Program-made: the position numbers and the translations under genes | Notes under the pieces: model-generated | Database searches by the model: none | What the model was told of the DNA's origin: nothing | Seen by the model: only the letters and a program-made list of their open reading frames with translations | Part shown: positions 9,019-19,610 of the stretch, piece after piece | How the letters are laid out: each line of letters begins with the position of its first letter | Position numbering within the stretch: position 1 is the stretch's first letter | Source of the DNA: Polaromonas sp. AET17H-212 | Lineage (GTDB): Bacteria > Pseudomonadota > Gammaproteobacteria > Burkholderiales > Burkholderiaceae_C | Length of the DNA stretch: 64,000 nucleotides | Reading direction: 5' to 3' | NCBI RefSeq assembly: GCF_002379085.1 | Contig: NZ_NBZW01000001.1 | Coordinates: 62,001 to 126,000 of the forward strand

Positions 9019-9231
9019 GTGGGCATCGTCGTCAAACTCGACGTGATGCTGGCGCAGCGCAAGGCCAGGTCCAAGGACCTGGCCGCCTACGTCGGCATCA
9101 CGGAAGCCAACCTGTCGCTGCTCAAGCAGGGCAAGGTCAAGGGCGTGCGTTTCGACACCCTGCAGAAGATCTGCGAGTTTCTCGACTGCCAGCCCGGCGA
9201 CCTGCTGGTGCATGAGGCCGATGGCGGCTGA
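9019..9231 (+). CDS. YozG-type small HTH (Xre family) regulator
   Basis: 70-residue protein made almost only of a Cro/C1-type helix-turn-helix: MLAQRKARSKDLAAYVGITE followed by ANLSLLKQGKVKGVRFDTLQ and CEFLDCQPGDLL. The ending CQPGDLL is typical of the YozG family. It starts at GTG 9019, 9 bp after the DUF2975 gene. By family habit it should regulate its own operon, and repeated half-sites upstream of that operon are plausible targets. Cytoplasmic. Confidence 0.85.
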   Translation: MGIVVKLDVMLAQRKARSKDLAAYVGITEANLSLLKQGKVKGVRFDTLQKICEFLDCQPGDLLVHEADGG

Positions 9232-9256
9232 CGGACGGCGGTGACGCCGGCCCGCT

Positions 9257-10471
<1,215 letters not shown>

Positions 10472-10538
10472 CTAGCGTAGGCCTCATGCCCGGTGCTTGC
10501 CAGATGGCCACGCGGGCGGTGCACGATCTGCAGGCCAT

Positions 10539-10557
10539 TTGTGCGATGATCGCGCAA
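10539..10557. promoter_or_regulatory. Candidate operator in the pobA-pobR intergenic region
   Basis: Imperfect inverted repeat TTGTGCGA-TGA-TCGCGCAA, ending at the first base of the pobR start codon. It lies between the divergent pobA and pobR genes, where an IclR-type regulator would be expected to bind. Only the sequence symmetry supports it. Confidence 0.4.
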
Positions 10558-11396
10558 TGAGCAGACATTCTCCCCCCTCCGAGCAGATGGGCGCGGTCCT
10601 GCAGACCAGCCGGCCCATTGCCAAGGCAGACATGATCGAAGGCATGGCCAAGGGCATGGCGGTGCTGGAGAGTTTTGACACGCAGCGCCAGCGGCTGAAC
10701 GCGACGCTGGCCGCCGAACGTGCCGGCATCACCCGCGCCGCCGCGCGCCGCCACCTGCTGACGCTGGCGCACCTGGGTTACCTGGAGACCGATGGCAGTT
10801 ATTTCTGGCTGGCCCCCAAGGTATTGCGCTTTTCAGGCAGCTACCTGGCGTCGGCGCGTCTGCCGCGTGCGGTGCAGCCGACGCTGAACCGCCTGGCGGC
10901 GCAGACCCAGGAGTCGTTTTCAGCCGGTGTGCTCGACGGCGACGAGGTGGTGATCGTCGGGCGCAGCGGTTACGAATGGAAGAACGGATCAGACGGTGCC
11001 GTGCGCGTGCTGGCCTACGGGCTGCACCTGGGCGCGCGCCTGCCGGCCCATGCCACCTCCACCGGGCGGGTGCTGCTGGCCGCCAAACCCAAAACCGGCC
11101 TGACACAGTGGCTCAAGGGCCGCACCCTGCCGCGCCTGACCACCCGCACCATCATCGACATCAAGCAGTTTCGCGCGGTGATCGAGCAGGTGCGCACCGA
11201 CGACTGCTGCCTGGCGGTGGAAGAACACGAACTCGGCGTGCATGCGCTCGCCGTGCCGCTGCGCAACATGCAGGGCCGAACGGTGGCCGCGCTCAACATT
11301 GTTGCGTCGCCGCAGCGGCTGAGCGCCCAGCAGATGCAGCGTGACCTGCTGCCGCTGCTGTTCGACGCGGCGCGCGAACTGCGGCCGCTGATGTAA
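10557..11396 (+). CDS. pobR: IclR family regulator, probable PobR
   Basis: 279-residue IclR-type regulator. The N-terminal winged HTH spans about residues 25-85 (GMAVLESFDTQRQRLNATLA, then AGITRAAARRHLLTLAHLGY). The C-terminal effector-binding domain holds ATSTGRVLLA and VEEHELGVHALAVPL, which are family signatures. IclR-family PobR and PcaU/PcaR proteins activate aromatic-acid genes, and the divergent neighbour is pobA, so activation of pobA by 4-hydroxybenzoate is the likely role. The ATG at 10557 is chosen over an in-frame upstream start that would extend into the intergenic region. Confidence 0.87.
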   Translation: MSRHSPPSEQMGAVLQTSRPIAKADMIEGMAKGMAVLESFDTQRQRLNATLAAERAGITRAAARRHLLTLAHLGYLETDGSYFWLAPKVLRFSGSYLASARLPRAVQPTLNRLAAQTQESFSAGVLDGDEVVIVGRSGYEWKNGSDGAVRVLAYGLHLGARLPAHATSTGRVLLAAKPKTGLTQWLKGRTLPRLTTRTIIDIKQFRAVIEQVRTDDCCLAVEEHELGVHALAVPLRNMQGRTVAALNIVASPQRLSAQQMQRDLLPLLFDAARELRPLM

Positions 11397-11740
11397 ACCC
11401 CGTCCAGCAGAGGCCCTGGCGTCTTCCCGTACGCTGGTGTCTGGGCAGGCGCCTGTCCGGTGCGAATCGACCGCCGTGCGCGCGCGCGTGGAGCGCAGCG
11501 TCACCGGGAACGGCCTGGTGTCCTACGCCGTTTGTAGGCTTTCTCCGGCGCAGCGTGCTGCCGGCTTGGTGCTCCGCGCCCGAGGTTTCCGGATACTATT
11601 CCTTACGTCATCTTCTCCTTGTCACCAGCCTCTTCGGGCCTCCGTGCCGATCCAGGTGGTCATCCGTGAGTCTGTTTTACAGCCGCGTGCCGTTTTGCCA
11701 AGCCGCTTGCTGACGTGTGATTGTTTGCGCGAAAGGAAGT
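11397..11740. other. Gene-free stretch of about 340 bp
   Basis: No gene is supported. It contains a short inverted repeat CCTAC-GCCGTTT-GTAGG at 11522-11538 and the upstream region of the triple-PAS kinase. I see no sigma70 promoter with both elements well matched. Confidence 0.5.
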
Positions 11741-13954
11741 ATGCTGAAAACCGGTGCTTTTGATGACGTTGGCGAAAAACAGGGCGGGGCCGACGGCGTC
11801 ATGGAATTTCGGCGCCAGGCAACGCTGATCAAGACGGGCGCTTTGCAGGACGCCATATTCAACAGCGCCAACTTCTCCAGCATTGCCACCGATGAAAAAG
11901 GCGTCATCCAGATTTTCAATGTCGGCGCCGAACGCATGCTGGGCTATGCCGCATCGGATGTCGTCAACCAGGTCACGCCGGCCGATATCTCGGACCCCAA
12001 AGAACTGATCGCACGGGCAGCGGCCCTGAGCCTGGAGCTCGATACGCCCATCACGCCGGGTTTTGAGGCGCTGGTCTTCAAGGCCTCGCGCGGGATCGAG
12101 GACATCTATGAGTTGACCTACATCCGCAAGGACGGCAGCCGCTTTCCGGCGGTCGTGTCCGTCACGGCACTGCGCGACGATCAGGCGGTGATCATCGGCT
12201 ACCTGCTGATCGGCACCGACAACACCGCCCGCAAGCAGGCGGAGGAGGCACTCCTTAAAGCAGGGGCCCTGCAAAATGCGATCTTCAACAGCGCCAACTT
12301 CTCCAGCATCGCTACCGACGAAAAGGGCGTCATCCAGATTTTCAATGTCGGCGCCGAACGCATGCTCGGTTACGCCGCCGCCGACGTCCTGAACAAGATC
12401 ACGCCGGCCGACATTTCCGATCCGCAGGAAGTGATCGCGCGCGCTCAAAGCCTGAGCCTCGAGCTGGCGACCCCGATCACGCCGGGTTTTGAGGCGCTGG
12501 TGTTCAAGGCCTCGCGCGGCATCGAGGATATTTACGAGCTGACCTATATCCGCAAGGATGGCAGCCGCTTTCCCGCCATCGTCTCGGTCACCGCACTGCG
12601 CGATGCGCAGGAAAACATCCTTGGCTATCTCTTGATCGGCACCGACAATACGGCCCGCAAACAAATCGAGGCGGCCCAGGCGCTGCTCGATCAACGGCTG
12701 CGCGACCAGCAGTTCTACACCCGCTCCCTGATCGAATCGAATATTGACGCGCTCATGACGACCGATCCGCAGGGCATCATCTCGGACGTGAACCAGCAGA
12801 TGATGGCGCTCACCGGGCGCACGCGCGATGAATTGATCGGCGCGCCCTGCAAGAAATTCTTCACCGACCCGGTGCGGGCCGACGCGGCGATCAAACGCGC
12901 CCTCACGGAGAACAAGGTCAGCAACTACGAACTGACCGTGCGCGCCCAGAATGGCGAAGAAACTGTGGTTTCCTACAACGCCGCGACCTTCCACGACCGC
13001 GACCGCAAGCTGCAAGGGGTCGTTGCGGCGGCACGCGATGTGACCGAGCTCAAGCGCTTCGAGCGCGCCTTGCAGGAGAAAAATATCGAGCTGGAGCATG
13101 CCAGCCGCATGAAGTCGGAATTCCTGGCCACCATGTCGCACGAGTTGCGCACGCCGCTGAACGCCATCATCGGTTTTTCAGAGGCGCTCAAGGATGGCCT
13201 GATGGGCCGGATGAGCGAGACCCAGCACGAATATATCGGCGATATTTTCACCAGCGGGCAGCACCTGCTGTCCCTGATCAATGACATTCTGGATTTGTCG
13301 AAGGTCGAGGCGGGCATGATGACACTCGAGCTGGAGGCGGGCGACTTGAACAGCCTGCTGTCGAACAGCCTGTCCATCGTCAAGGAGAAGGCGTTGGCCC
13401 AGCGCATCCAGCTCGAACTCGAAACAGCCGGCGACCTGGGCCTGACCCTGCTGGACATGCGCAAGACCAAGCAAATTGTCTACAACCTGCTGTCCAACGC
13501 CGTCAAATTCAGCGCCAACGGCGGACGCGTGACCTTGTGCGCGCGGCGCGTCTCGCGCGGCATCGTTGGCACGCTGCCCGGCGCCTGGCCGGTGCACGGC
13601 TTCCCCCTGGCCGACAGCGAGTGCAACGAATTTCTCGAAATAAGCGTCAGCGACGGCGGCATCGGCATTTCGAAGGAAAACATGGCGAAACTGTTCCTGG
13701 CCTTCAGCCAGATCGACAGCAGCCTGGCGCGCAAATTCGAGGGCACCGGTCTCGGTCTGGCGATGGTCAAGCAACTGGCCGAACTGCACGGGGGCACCGT
13801 GGCCGTGGCCAGCGCAGAGGGCGAGGGTTCGCGCTTCGCCGCCTGGTTGCCGCTGCGGCTACCGGCCCACGCCATGCCCGTCCAGCCGGACAGCACTGGC
13901 GCCGCGATCCTGGCCGCAGCCGGACCACCCCTGGCCACGTTGCAGCCACATTAG
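11741..13954 (+). CDS. Triple-PAS sensor histidine kinase with tandem PAS duplication
   Basis: 737-residue kinase with no membrane helix, so probably cytoplasmic. PAS1 (about residues 35-165) and PAS2 (about 177-307) are nearly identical copies offset by exactly 142 residues, sharing FNSANFSSIATDEKGVIQIF and FEALVFKASRGIEDIYELTY. A third, diverged PAS follows (about 325-445, SLIESNIDALMTTDPQGIIS). HisKA has SHELRTPL with His near 466; HATPase has NLLSNAVKFS and GTGLGLAMVKQLAELHGG. The C-terminal 30 residues are Ala/Pro-rich. There is no receiver domain; a CheY-like gene starts 12 bp after the stop and is the likely phosphate acceptor. GGAAG close before ATG 11741 supports the start, but a GTG at 11717 is possible. 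Confidence 0.88.
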   Translation: MLKTGAFDDVGEKQGGADGVMEFRRQATLIKTGALQDAIFNSANFSSIATDEKGVIQIFNVGAERMLGYAASDVVNQVTPADISDPKELIARAAALSLELDTPITPGFEALVFKASRGIEDIYELTYIRKDGSRFPAVVSVTALRDDQAVIIGYLLIGTDNTARKQAEEALLKAGALQNAIFNSANFSSIATDEKGVIQIFNVGAERMLGYAAADVLNKITPADISDPQEVIARAQSLSLELATPITPGFEALVFKASRGIEDIYELTYIRKDGSRFPAIVSVTALRDAQENILGYLLIGTDNTARKQIEAAQALLDQRLRDQQFYTRSLIESNIDALMTTDPQGIISDVNQQMMALTGRTRDELIGAPCKKFFTDPVRADAAIKRALTENKVSNYELTVRAQNGEETVVSYNAATFHDRDRKLQGVVAAARDVTELKRFERALQEKNIELEHASRMKSEFLATMSHELRTPLNAIIGFSEALKDGLMGRMSETQHEYIGDIFTSGQHLLSLINDILDLSKVEAGMMTLELEAGDLNSLLSNSLSIVKEKALAQRIQLELETAGDLGLTLLDMRKTKQIVYNLLSNAVKFSANGGRVTLCARRVSRGIVGTLPGAWPVHGFPLADSECNEFLEISVSDGGIGISKENMAKLFLAFSQIDSSLARKFEGTGLGLAMVKQLAELHGGTVAVASAEGEGSRFAAWLPLRLPAHAMPVQPDSTGAAILAAAGPPLATLQPH
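11833..12675 (+). repeat. Tandem 426-bp intragenic duplication (two PAS modules)
   Basis: Two head-to-tail units, about 11833-12249 and 12259-12675, with matching points exactly 426 bp (142 codons) apart, for example AACAGCGCCAACTTCTCCAG at 11861 and 12287. Most differences look synonymous, with a few substitutions such as SDVVNQ versus ADVLNK. Confidence 0.9.
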
Positions 13955-13966
13955 AAAGGGCACCGG

Positions 13967-14380
13967 ATGGCCAGCATACTGATCATTGAAGACAACGCGG
14001 CGAACATGAAGCTGGCCTGTCTTTTGCTGCGCAACGCCGGCCATGCGGTGCTCTGCGCCGTCGATGCCGAAACCGGCTTGACGCTGGCACGCGCCGATCG
14101 GCCCGACCTGATCCTGATGGACATCCAGCTGCCAGGCATGGACGGCCTGGCGGCAACGGCCCTGCTCAAACACGATCCGGCCACCGCCGCGATTCCCGTT
14201 ATTGCGCTGACCGCGATGGCGATGAAAGAAGACCAGGAAAAAACCCGGGCAGCCGGTTGCGACGCGTATATCGCCAAGCCCTTGCGCTACCAGGAACTGT
14301 ATGCAGTGATCGACACCCTCTTGACTGCTGGAAAATCGCCAGCGGCCAGCACAGCAAACTCCTTGCATCGGCCCCCATGA
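13967..14380 (+). CDS. CheY-like single-domain response regulator
   Basis: 137-residue protein consisting of one receiver domain plus a short tail. The acidic pair is E8-D9, the phospho-acceptor is D52 in LILMDIQLPGMDG, the switch Thr is in IALTAMAM and the conserved Lys is in AYIAKPL (about residue 103). There is no output domain, so it probably relays phosphate or works by protein contact, as in DivK/CheY-type proteins. It follows the triple-PAS kinase by 12 bp, and its stop overlaps the start of the next receiver-kinase gene (ATGA), indicating translational coupling. Confidence 0.92.
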   Translation: MASILIIEDNAANMKLACLLLRNAGHAVLCAVDAETGLTLARADRPDLILMDIQLPGMDGLAATALLKHDPATAAIPVIALTAMAMKEDQEKTRAAGCDAYIAKPLRYQELYAVIDTLLTAGKSPAASTANSLHRPP

Positions 14381-15960
14381 CCCGTTCCCCTGCCACTATC
14401 CTCATCGTCGACGACGAACGCCAGAACTGCAAGCTGCTCGAAGCGCTGCTGCGGCCAGAAGGTTATCTCACGCTCAGCGCCGCCAGTGGCGAAGAGGCGC
14501 TGGCCTCGATTGCGCTGCAGGCACCCGACCTGATTTTGCTCGACGTCATGATGCCGGGCATGGACGGCCACCAGGTGGCCAGCCTGCTCAAGGCCAATCC
14601 CGCCACCGCGAGCATTCCGATCATCATGGTGACAGCGCTCGGCGACAGCAGCGCCCGCCTGGCGGGGTTGAATGCCGGGGCAGAGGAGTTTTTGACCAAA
14701 CCCGTTGACCACGCCGAGCTGAGGTTGCGGGTGCGCAATCTGTTGCGTCTGAAAGAGTTCAACGATCATCTTCAGAACCATGGCTTGCTCCTGGAGCAAC
14801 AGGTGCAGGCGCGCACGGCCGAGTTGCAACGCTTTCGCAGTGCGATGGACGCAACCGCCAATGCAATCGTGCTGGTGAACCGCTCCAACATGTGCTTTGT
14901 CGACGTCAACGCGACGGCCTGCGCCACGCTCGGCTATACGCGTGAAGAATTGCTCGAGATGGGACCGACGGGGTTGGGCACGGCTACGGTTGAACAACTG
15001 GGGGCTATGTACGATGCCATCATCGCCGGCCAAGGTACGGACGAGCTGACGGAAACCCAGGTGCGGCGCAAGGATGGCACCGAGGTGCAGGTCGAAGTGC
15101 ACCAGCACGCCAAACGCGTCGGCGCGGACTGGATCATCGTCCTGGTGGTGCGCGACATCAGTGTGCGCAAACAGGCGCAAGAGGAAATTTTGCGCCTCAA
15201 TGCGGAACTTGAAGAGCGTGTGCGGCAACGCACGGAGCAACTGCAGGCGGCCAACAAGCAGCTGGAGGCCTTTTCATACTCGGTGTCGCACGACCTGCGC
15301 ACGCCGCTCAGCGCCATTGACGGATTCAGCAACCTGCTCGGCAAGGAGCTTGACGCCAGTGCGTCCAGTGACCGCGGCAGACACTACCTGTCGCGCATAC
15401 GTGCCGGCGTCTCGCAGATGGGCGAGTTGATCGACGCCTTGCTCTCGCTGGCCCAGGTCTCGCGCACCAGCCTGCGCTGGGACAGTGTCGATCTGAGCGC
15501 CATCGCTCACGCGGTTTTCGACGGTTACCGGGAGCGCGAGCCCGAACGGAGGGTCTCGCTCGATATCCAGCCCGGGCTGCTGGCCCAGGGCGACCCGCGC
15601 CTGCTGCAGCGGGTGCTCGACAACCTGCTGGGCAATGCCTGGAAGTTCAGCGGCAGACAGCCGCAGACCCTGATTGCGTTCAGGTGCGAGACCCGGCCGG
15701 ACGGCGAACAGGTGTATGTTGTGCAGGACAACGGCGCTGGCTTTGACATGGCTTATGCGGACAAACTGTTCGGCGCTTTCGAGCGCTTGCACACCGCCTC
15801 GGAATTTGCCGGCACGGGCATCGGCCTGACGACGGTGCACAGGATCGTCACGCGGCACGGCGGCCGTATCTGGGCCGAGTCCGCGCCGGGCCTGGGCGCC
15901 AGCTTTTATTTCACGATTGGCGGGCTGGCAGACGTTTTGGACCCCGAGGCTTTGCACTGA
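14377..15960 (+). CDS. Receiver-PAS-histidine kinase
   Basis: 527-residue cytoplasmic protein with reversed hybrid order. The N-terminal receiver covers about residues 6-120 (IVDDE, phospho-acceptor D56 in LILLDVMMPG, Lys in FLTKPVD). A coiled stretch and a PAS domain follow (about 148-265), then a phytochrome-type HisKA with SVSHDLRTPL (His about 305) and HATPase ending GTGIGLTTVHRIVTRHGGRI. An N-terminal receiver suggests that another kinase, such as the one upstream, controls this one. The start overlaps the CheY-like stop by 4 bp. The kinase core closely resembles that of the convergent kinase at 16090-19479, so the two look like paralogues. Confidence 0.92.
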   Translation: MTRSPATILIVDDERQNCKLLEALLRPEGYLTLSAASGEEALASIALQAPDLILLDVMMPGMDGHQVASLLKANPATASIPIIMVTALGDSSARLAGLNAGAEEFLTKPVDHAELRLRVRNLLRLKEFNDHLQNHGLLLEQQVQARTAELQRFRSAMDATANAIVLVNRSNMCFVDVNATACATLGYTREELLEMGPTGLGTATVEQLGAMYDAIIAGQGTDELTETQVRRKDGTEVQVEVHQHAKRVGADWIIVLVVRDISVRKQAQEEILRLNAELEERVRQRTEQLQAANKQLEAFSYSVSHDLRTPLSAIDGFSNLLGKELDASASSDRGRHYLSRIRAGVSQMGELIDALLSLAQVSRTSLRWDSVDLSAIAHAVFDGYREREPERRVSLDIQPGLLAQGDPRLLQRVLDNLLGNAWKFSGRQPQTLIAFRCETRPDGEQVYVVQDNGAGFDMAYADKLFGAFERLHTASEFAGTGIGLTTVHRIVTRHGGRIWAESAPGLGASFYFTIGGLADVLDPEALH

Positions 15961-16089
15961 CCATTGCTGCCGCGCGCGGCTCGGACGAGCCGCCTTCAGA
16001 CATCGCATCGCCGTTCGTCACCGTCAGCTTGTGATCGGGCATCCGGGATGATGCGGGTGCGGTTTTTCCGGCGATCGCGCGGCGCGGCG

Positions 16090-19000
16090 TCATGCCACTG
16101 CCGGCAGCGTGAAGAAAAAAGTCGCGCCCTGTCCCGGCGCCGACTCGGCCCAGATGCGGCCACCATGGCGAGAAATAACGCGCGCAACCGTCGCCAGGCC
16201 GATGCCAGTTCCCGCGTACTCCGCGACATCGTGCAAGCGCTGGAAGGTGCCGAACAGCTTGTCCGCATAAGCCATATCAAAGCCGGCGCCGTTGTCGCGC
16301 ACAAAAAAGGCGCCGCGCGGCGACAGCCGGCCGACCGATATTTCTGCGTTGGCGCAGCGCGCGCTGAATTTCCAGGCGTTACTTAGCAGGTTTTCCATCA
16401 CGGCGTGCAACAACCGGCTGTCGCCGTGCACCAGCAAGTCAGGCGCGACGCTGAACACCACATGGCGCGAATGGTCTGCGGACTGCAGGCGCGCGAGTAT
16501 CTCGGTGCTGATGGCGCTCAGATCCACCGGCGCGTATTCGATGGCCTGCCGTGTCACATGGGCCAGGGACAGCAGGCCTTCGATGAGGTGCCCCATTTTT
16601 TCGACGCCGGCCTGGATGCGGTCCAGGTAGTGCTGGACCTTCACGGACTCCTGGCCCTGCAGCTCATTGAGCAACAGGCGGCTGAAGCCGTCCACCGTGG
16701 TCAGCGGTGAGCGCAGGTCGTGCGAGACCGAGTAGGAAAAGGCTTCCAGCTCCGCGTTCGACAGCCGCAAGGCGGTCTCGGTCGCCTTGATTTCCGTGAT
16801 GTCCACATCAATGCCGACCCAGAACAACTCCTCGCCGGCGTCGTTGAGCACCGGCGACACGCGGTAGGACATGAGGCGGTAGCTGCCGTCCGGCGTGCGC
16901 AGCCGCCGTGTTCCGGCGTAGGGCGTGCGCGTCTGGCGGTGGCCATGCCATGCTTCAAGCATGCCGGACAAATCGTCCGGGTGCACCAGACCCATCCAGG
17001 CCGTGCCGTGCCAGTCGGGCGCTGCGCCGCCGAAAAGTTCGTACCAGGCCTGGCTGATAAAGGTGGCATTGCCCTCCGGGTCAATCGTCCAGATCGGATA
17101 CGGTGCCTGCTCGGCCAGCGCCCTGAGCAGGGCTTCCTGGCGCGACAGTTCACGTGTGCGCTGGGCGATTTTTTCCTCCAGGCCGCTGTTGAACTCCTGG
17201 ACCTGGGCCAGCAGGTTGACGTTGTCGATCGCGATCAGGGCCAGCTCGGCGAGTTCGGTGACAACGTATTCGTCCTGCCGGGTGAAGTCGCCCTCGTGTT
17301 TGTCCGACAACTGCAGCAGGCCGACGTTGCTGCCGTCACGTCCCGTGAGCGGCACGGCGAGCCAGCCGCGCAGGGGCGGGTGCTGGTCTGCATACGCGCC
17401 GAAGCCGCGCCAGCGCGGGTGGGCCTGGAGCTCGGCCTGCGTCAGGCGCATGGGCCGGTTGGTCTCGCCGATGACGGCGGAGATTCCGCTGCCATCGGGC
17501 GGGTCGATCAGATGGCGGTAGTTCGCGTATTTGTCGGACAGCGACAGCGCGGTGATGGCCTGGCCTTTTTCGGGGCCGCGACGCAGGCTGATGACTGCCT
17601 GGTGGGCGCCGATGATGCTGCGCGCCTGCTCCGCCACTTCCTGCATCACCCCCTCCAGCGTGTGGTGCTGGGTGATGGCCTGCGCCGCCTCTGCGGCACG
17701 CTGCAAGGTTTGCAGATGGGCCTGAAGCTCATGCTCGACCTTGACGCGTTCGGTGACATCCTGCAGCGCCCCCTGCATGCGGATGATGCTGCCATGGTCG
17801 TCCCGCACGGCCTGGCCCATCGAGCGCACCCAGATGTGGCGGCCGGTGCCGGTCACCATCTCCACCTCGACATCGAAAGGCGTGCCGCTTTCCACGCATT
17901 CCTGTGCCACCCGGGCGGCCAGTGCCTGCGACTGTTCGGTGCAAAGGCCGATCGCGGAGGCCAGGGTGGGCTCGCTGCCCTGGGGCTGCTCGAGGATCAA
18001 CAAGGCTTCATCCGACCAGAGAAAGCGCATCTCGGGCAACTCCACCGCCCAGCCGCCCAGCCGGGACAACTGCCCCGCCATGCGCAGCAGCGCGGTTTGT
18101 GCATGCAGCGCAGCTTCGGCCTGTTTCAGGTCGTCAATGTCGGTGGAGGTGCCGTACCACGAGACAATGCGCCCGGCGTCATCGCGGTTGGGAAGCACTC
18201 GCGCCAGCTGCCAGCGGTAAGTGCCGTCGCCGCACAGCAGGCGATGTTCGTTGTGAATGCCTTGCCCGCTTTCGATGGCCAAGCGGAAATCCTCGGCGGT
18301 CCTTTCCAGGTCATCCGGGTGCACATGTTTGAACCAACCGCCCTGGAGTGAAGCCTCCACCGGCTGGCCCGTCACGTGGGTCCATTGGTCATTGACGAAC
18401 GCCATGTGCCCGCTTGCATCGGTGATGAAGACGATTTGCGGCATGGCCTGCGCCAACTGCCGAAAACGCAACTGGGTGCGTGCCCGCTGTTGGGAATATC
18501 GGTAGAGCAGCAGCGACAGCAGCGCCACCGTGGCCGCGGCAGCCAGCCAGATCAGCCAGGTCAGCGTGGCAAAACGCTTCCAGGGCGCGAGCACATCCTC
18601 GTAGGGAGAGCCGGCGTAGATCACCAGCTCGGGGTAGGTGTCGATGACACGGTAGGCGATGATGCGGACGCGGCCATCGATCACGCTGGTGCTCTGGTAA
18701 ACGCCTTGCGCGCTTTTGGGGAGCTGTTCGGAAAACAGGGGCAGGTCGGGAAAGGCCTTGCCCATGGCGCTGTCGTCCATCGGGCTGCGCATCATCAGCA
18801 CCCCGTCGCGGCGGAACAGCGCAATCGCGCCGCCGGCGCCCAGGTCCACCCCATGCCAGAGCTTGTCGAAGTAGGGCGGTTCCACGGCGGCCACGATGAC
18901 ACCCGCGAAGCTGCCGTTCGCCGCCCGCAAGGGCCGGGACGCGCTGATCAGCCAGCCGCCTGTGGATCGGCTGCGTACCGGTGTGCTGATGTGGAAACCG

Positions 19001-19479
19001 GCCAATGGGCGCTGCTGGTAGATCTGGAAATGCTCGCGGTCTGCCAGCCTGACTCCGATGTTGCCGAGGTCCGAGTCGAAAACGATGCGGCCGCCGGCAT
19101 CCAGCACCCAGATGGCGCGCACAAAGGGCAGGCCGTTGAGCTGCTCGCGCAGCATGGTGCGGGCCGTGTGTTCGTCAAGCCGTTTTTCTTCCTGCAATGC
19201 CTGCAGCCGGCTGGTCGCAAGTTGCAGGCGCTGGTCCACCGTCTGGAAGGAGCGGCCGGTCTGTTCCTCGATCACCTGCACCAGCGACTGGGTCAGTTTC
19301 TCCCCGGCGCGCAAGGCTTCGTCGCGAAGGTAAAAGAGGGCGATGGCCACCGCGCAGGCGGAAACCACCATCAGGCCACCCGTCAGCCAGGCGATCGGGC
19401 GACCGATCGAGTCCTGCGCAGAGTCTGCATGCGTCTGTGATTGCCGGAGTGGCGCATCAACTTGCCAGGGCCAACGCAT
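16090..19479 (-). CDS. Large multi-sensor histidine kinase (Cache-PAS-PAS-GAF-PAS)
   Basis: 1129-residue membrane kinase. Membrane helices lie at about 28-50 and 308-332, enclosing a periplasmic dCACHE-like sensor (PLRAANGSFAGVIVAAVEPP). Then come PAS (about 345-460), a second PAS-like region (470-580), GAF (about 595-755, with a GWLAVPLTGRDGSNVGLLQL core), PAS (about 775-895, WTIDPEGNATFISQAW), phytochrome-type HisKA (SVSHDLRSPL, His about 910) and HATPase (NLLSNAWKFS, GTGIGLATVARVISRHGG). No receiver is attached. It converges on the receiver-PAS-kinase, whose catalytic half it closely resembles. It may feed the CheY-like protein or N-terminal receiver nearby; this is inferred only from proximity. 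Confidence 0.92.
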   Translation of the reverse strand: MRWPWQVDAPLRQSQTHADSAQDSIGRPIAWLTGGLMVVSACAVAIALFYLRDEALRAGEKLTQSLVQVIEEQTGRSFQTVDQRLQLATSRLQALQEEKRLDEHTARTMLREQLNGLPFVRAIWVLDAGGRIVFDSDLGNIGVRLADREHFQIYQQRPLAGFHISTPVRSRSTGGWLISASRPLRAANGSFAGVIVAAVEPPYFDKLWHGVDLGAGGAIALFRRDGVLMMRSPMDDSAMGKAFPDLPLFSEQLPKSAQGVYQSTSVIDGRVRIIAYRVIDTYPELVIYAGSPYEDVLAPWKRFATLTWLIWLAAAATVALLSLLLYRYSQQRARTQLRFRQLAQAMPQIVFITDASGHMAFVNDQWTHVTGQPVEASLQGGWFKHVHPDDLERTAEDFRLAIESGQGIHNEHRLLCGDGTYRWQLARVLPNRDDAGRIVSWYGTSTDIDDLKQAEAALHAQTALLRMAGQLSRLGGWAVELPEMRFLWSDEALLILEQPQGSEPTLASAIGLCTEQSQALAARVAQECVESGTPFDVEVEMVTGTGRHIWVRSMGQAVRDDHGSIIRMQGALQDVTERVKVEHELQAHLQTLQRAAEAAQAITQHHTLEGVMQEVAEQARSIIGAHQAVISLRRGPEKGQAITALSLSDKYANYRHLIDPPDGSGISAVIGETNRPMRLTQAELQAHPRWRGFGAYADQHPPLRGWLAVPLTGRDGSNVGLLQLSDKHEGDFTRQDEYVVTELAELALIAIDNVNLLAQVQEFNSGLEEKIAQRTRELSRQEALLRALAEQAPYPIWTIDPEGNATFISQAWYELFGGAAPDWHGTAWMGLVHPDDLSGMLEAWHGHRQTRTPYAGTRRLRTPDGSYRLMSYRVSPVLNDAGEELFWVGIDVDITEIKATETALRLSNAELEAFSYSVSHDLRSPLTTVDGFSRLLLNELQGQESVKVQHYLDRIQAGVEKMGHLIEGLLSLAHVTRQAIEYAPVDLSAISTEILARLQSADHSRHVVFSVAPDLLVHGDSRLLHAVMENLLSNAWKFSARCANAEISVGRLSPRGAFFVRDNGAGFDMAYADKLFGTFQRLHDVAEYAGTGIGLATVARVISRHGGRIWAESAPGQGATFFFTLPAVA

Positions 19480-19610
19480 GCATCCAGCCTTTCAGTGGGG
19501 CCGGACATGACGCCCGGCGTGGACCATGATGCCATGCGGGTCGGACTTTGTCGATTGAGAGCAGCCCTTGCTGCGCCGACCTTGTTCTGTTACGGGGCTG
19601 CGTCGGCGTA

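Noticed and set aside
16720-18351. Plus-strand open frame of about 543 codons
   Set aside because: It lies opposite the large sensor kinase, whose domain pattern is unmistakable.
19479-19610. Extra gene between the large kinase and livF
   Set aside because: Only short frames without domain or ribosome binding site; the gap is about 130 bp.
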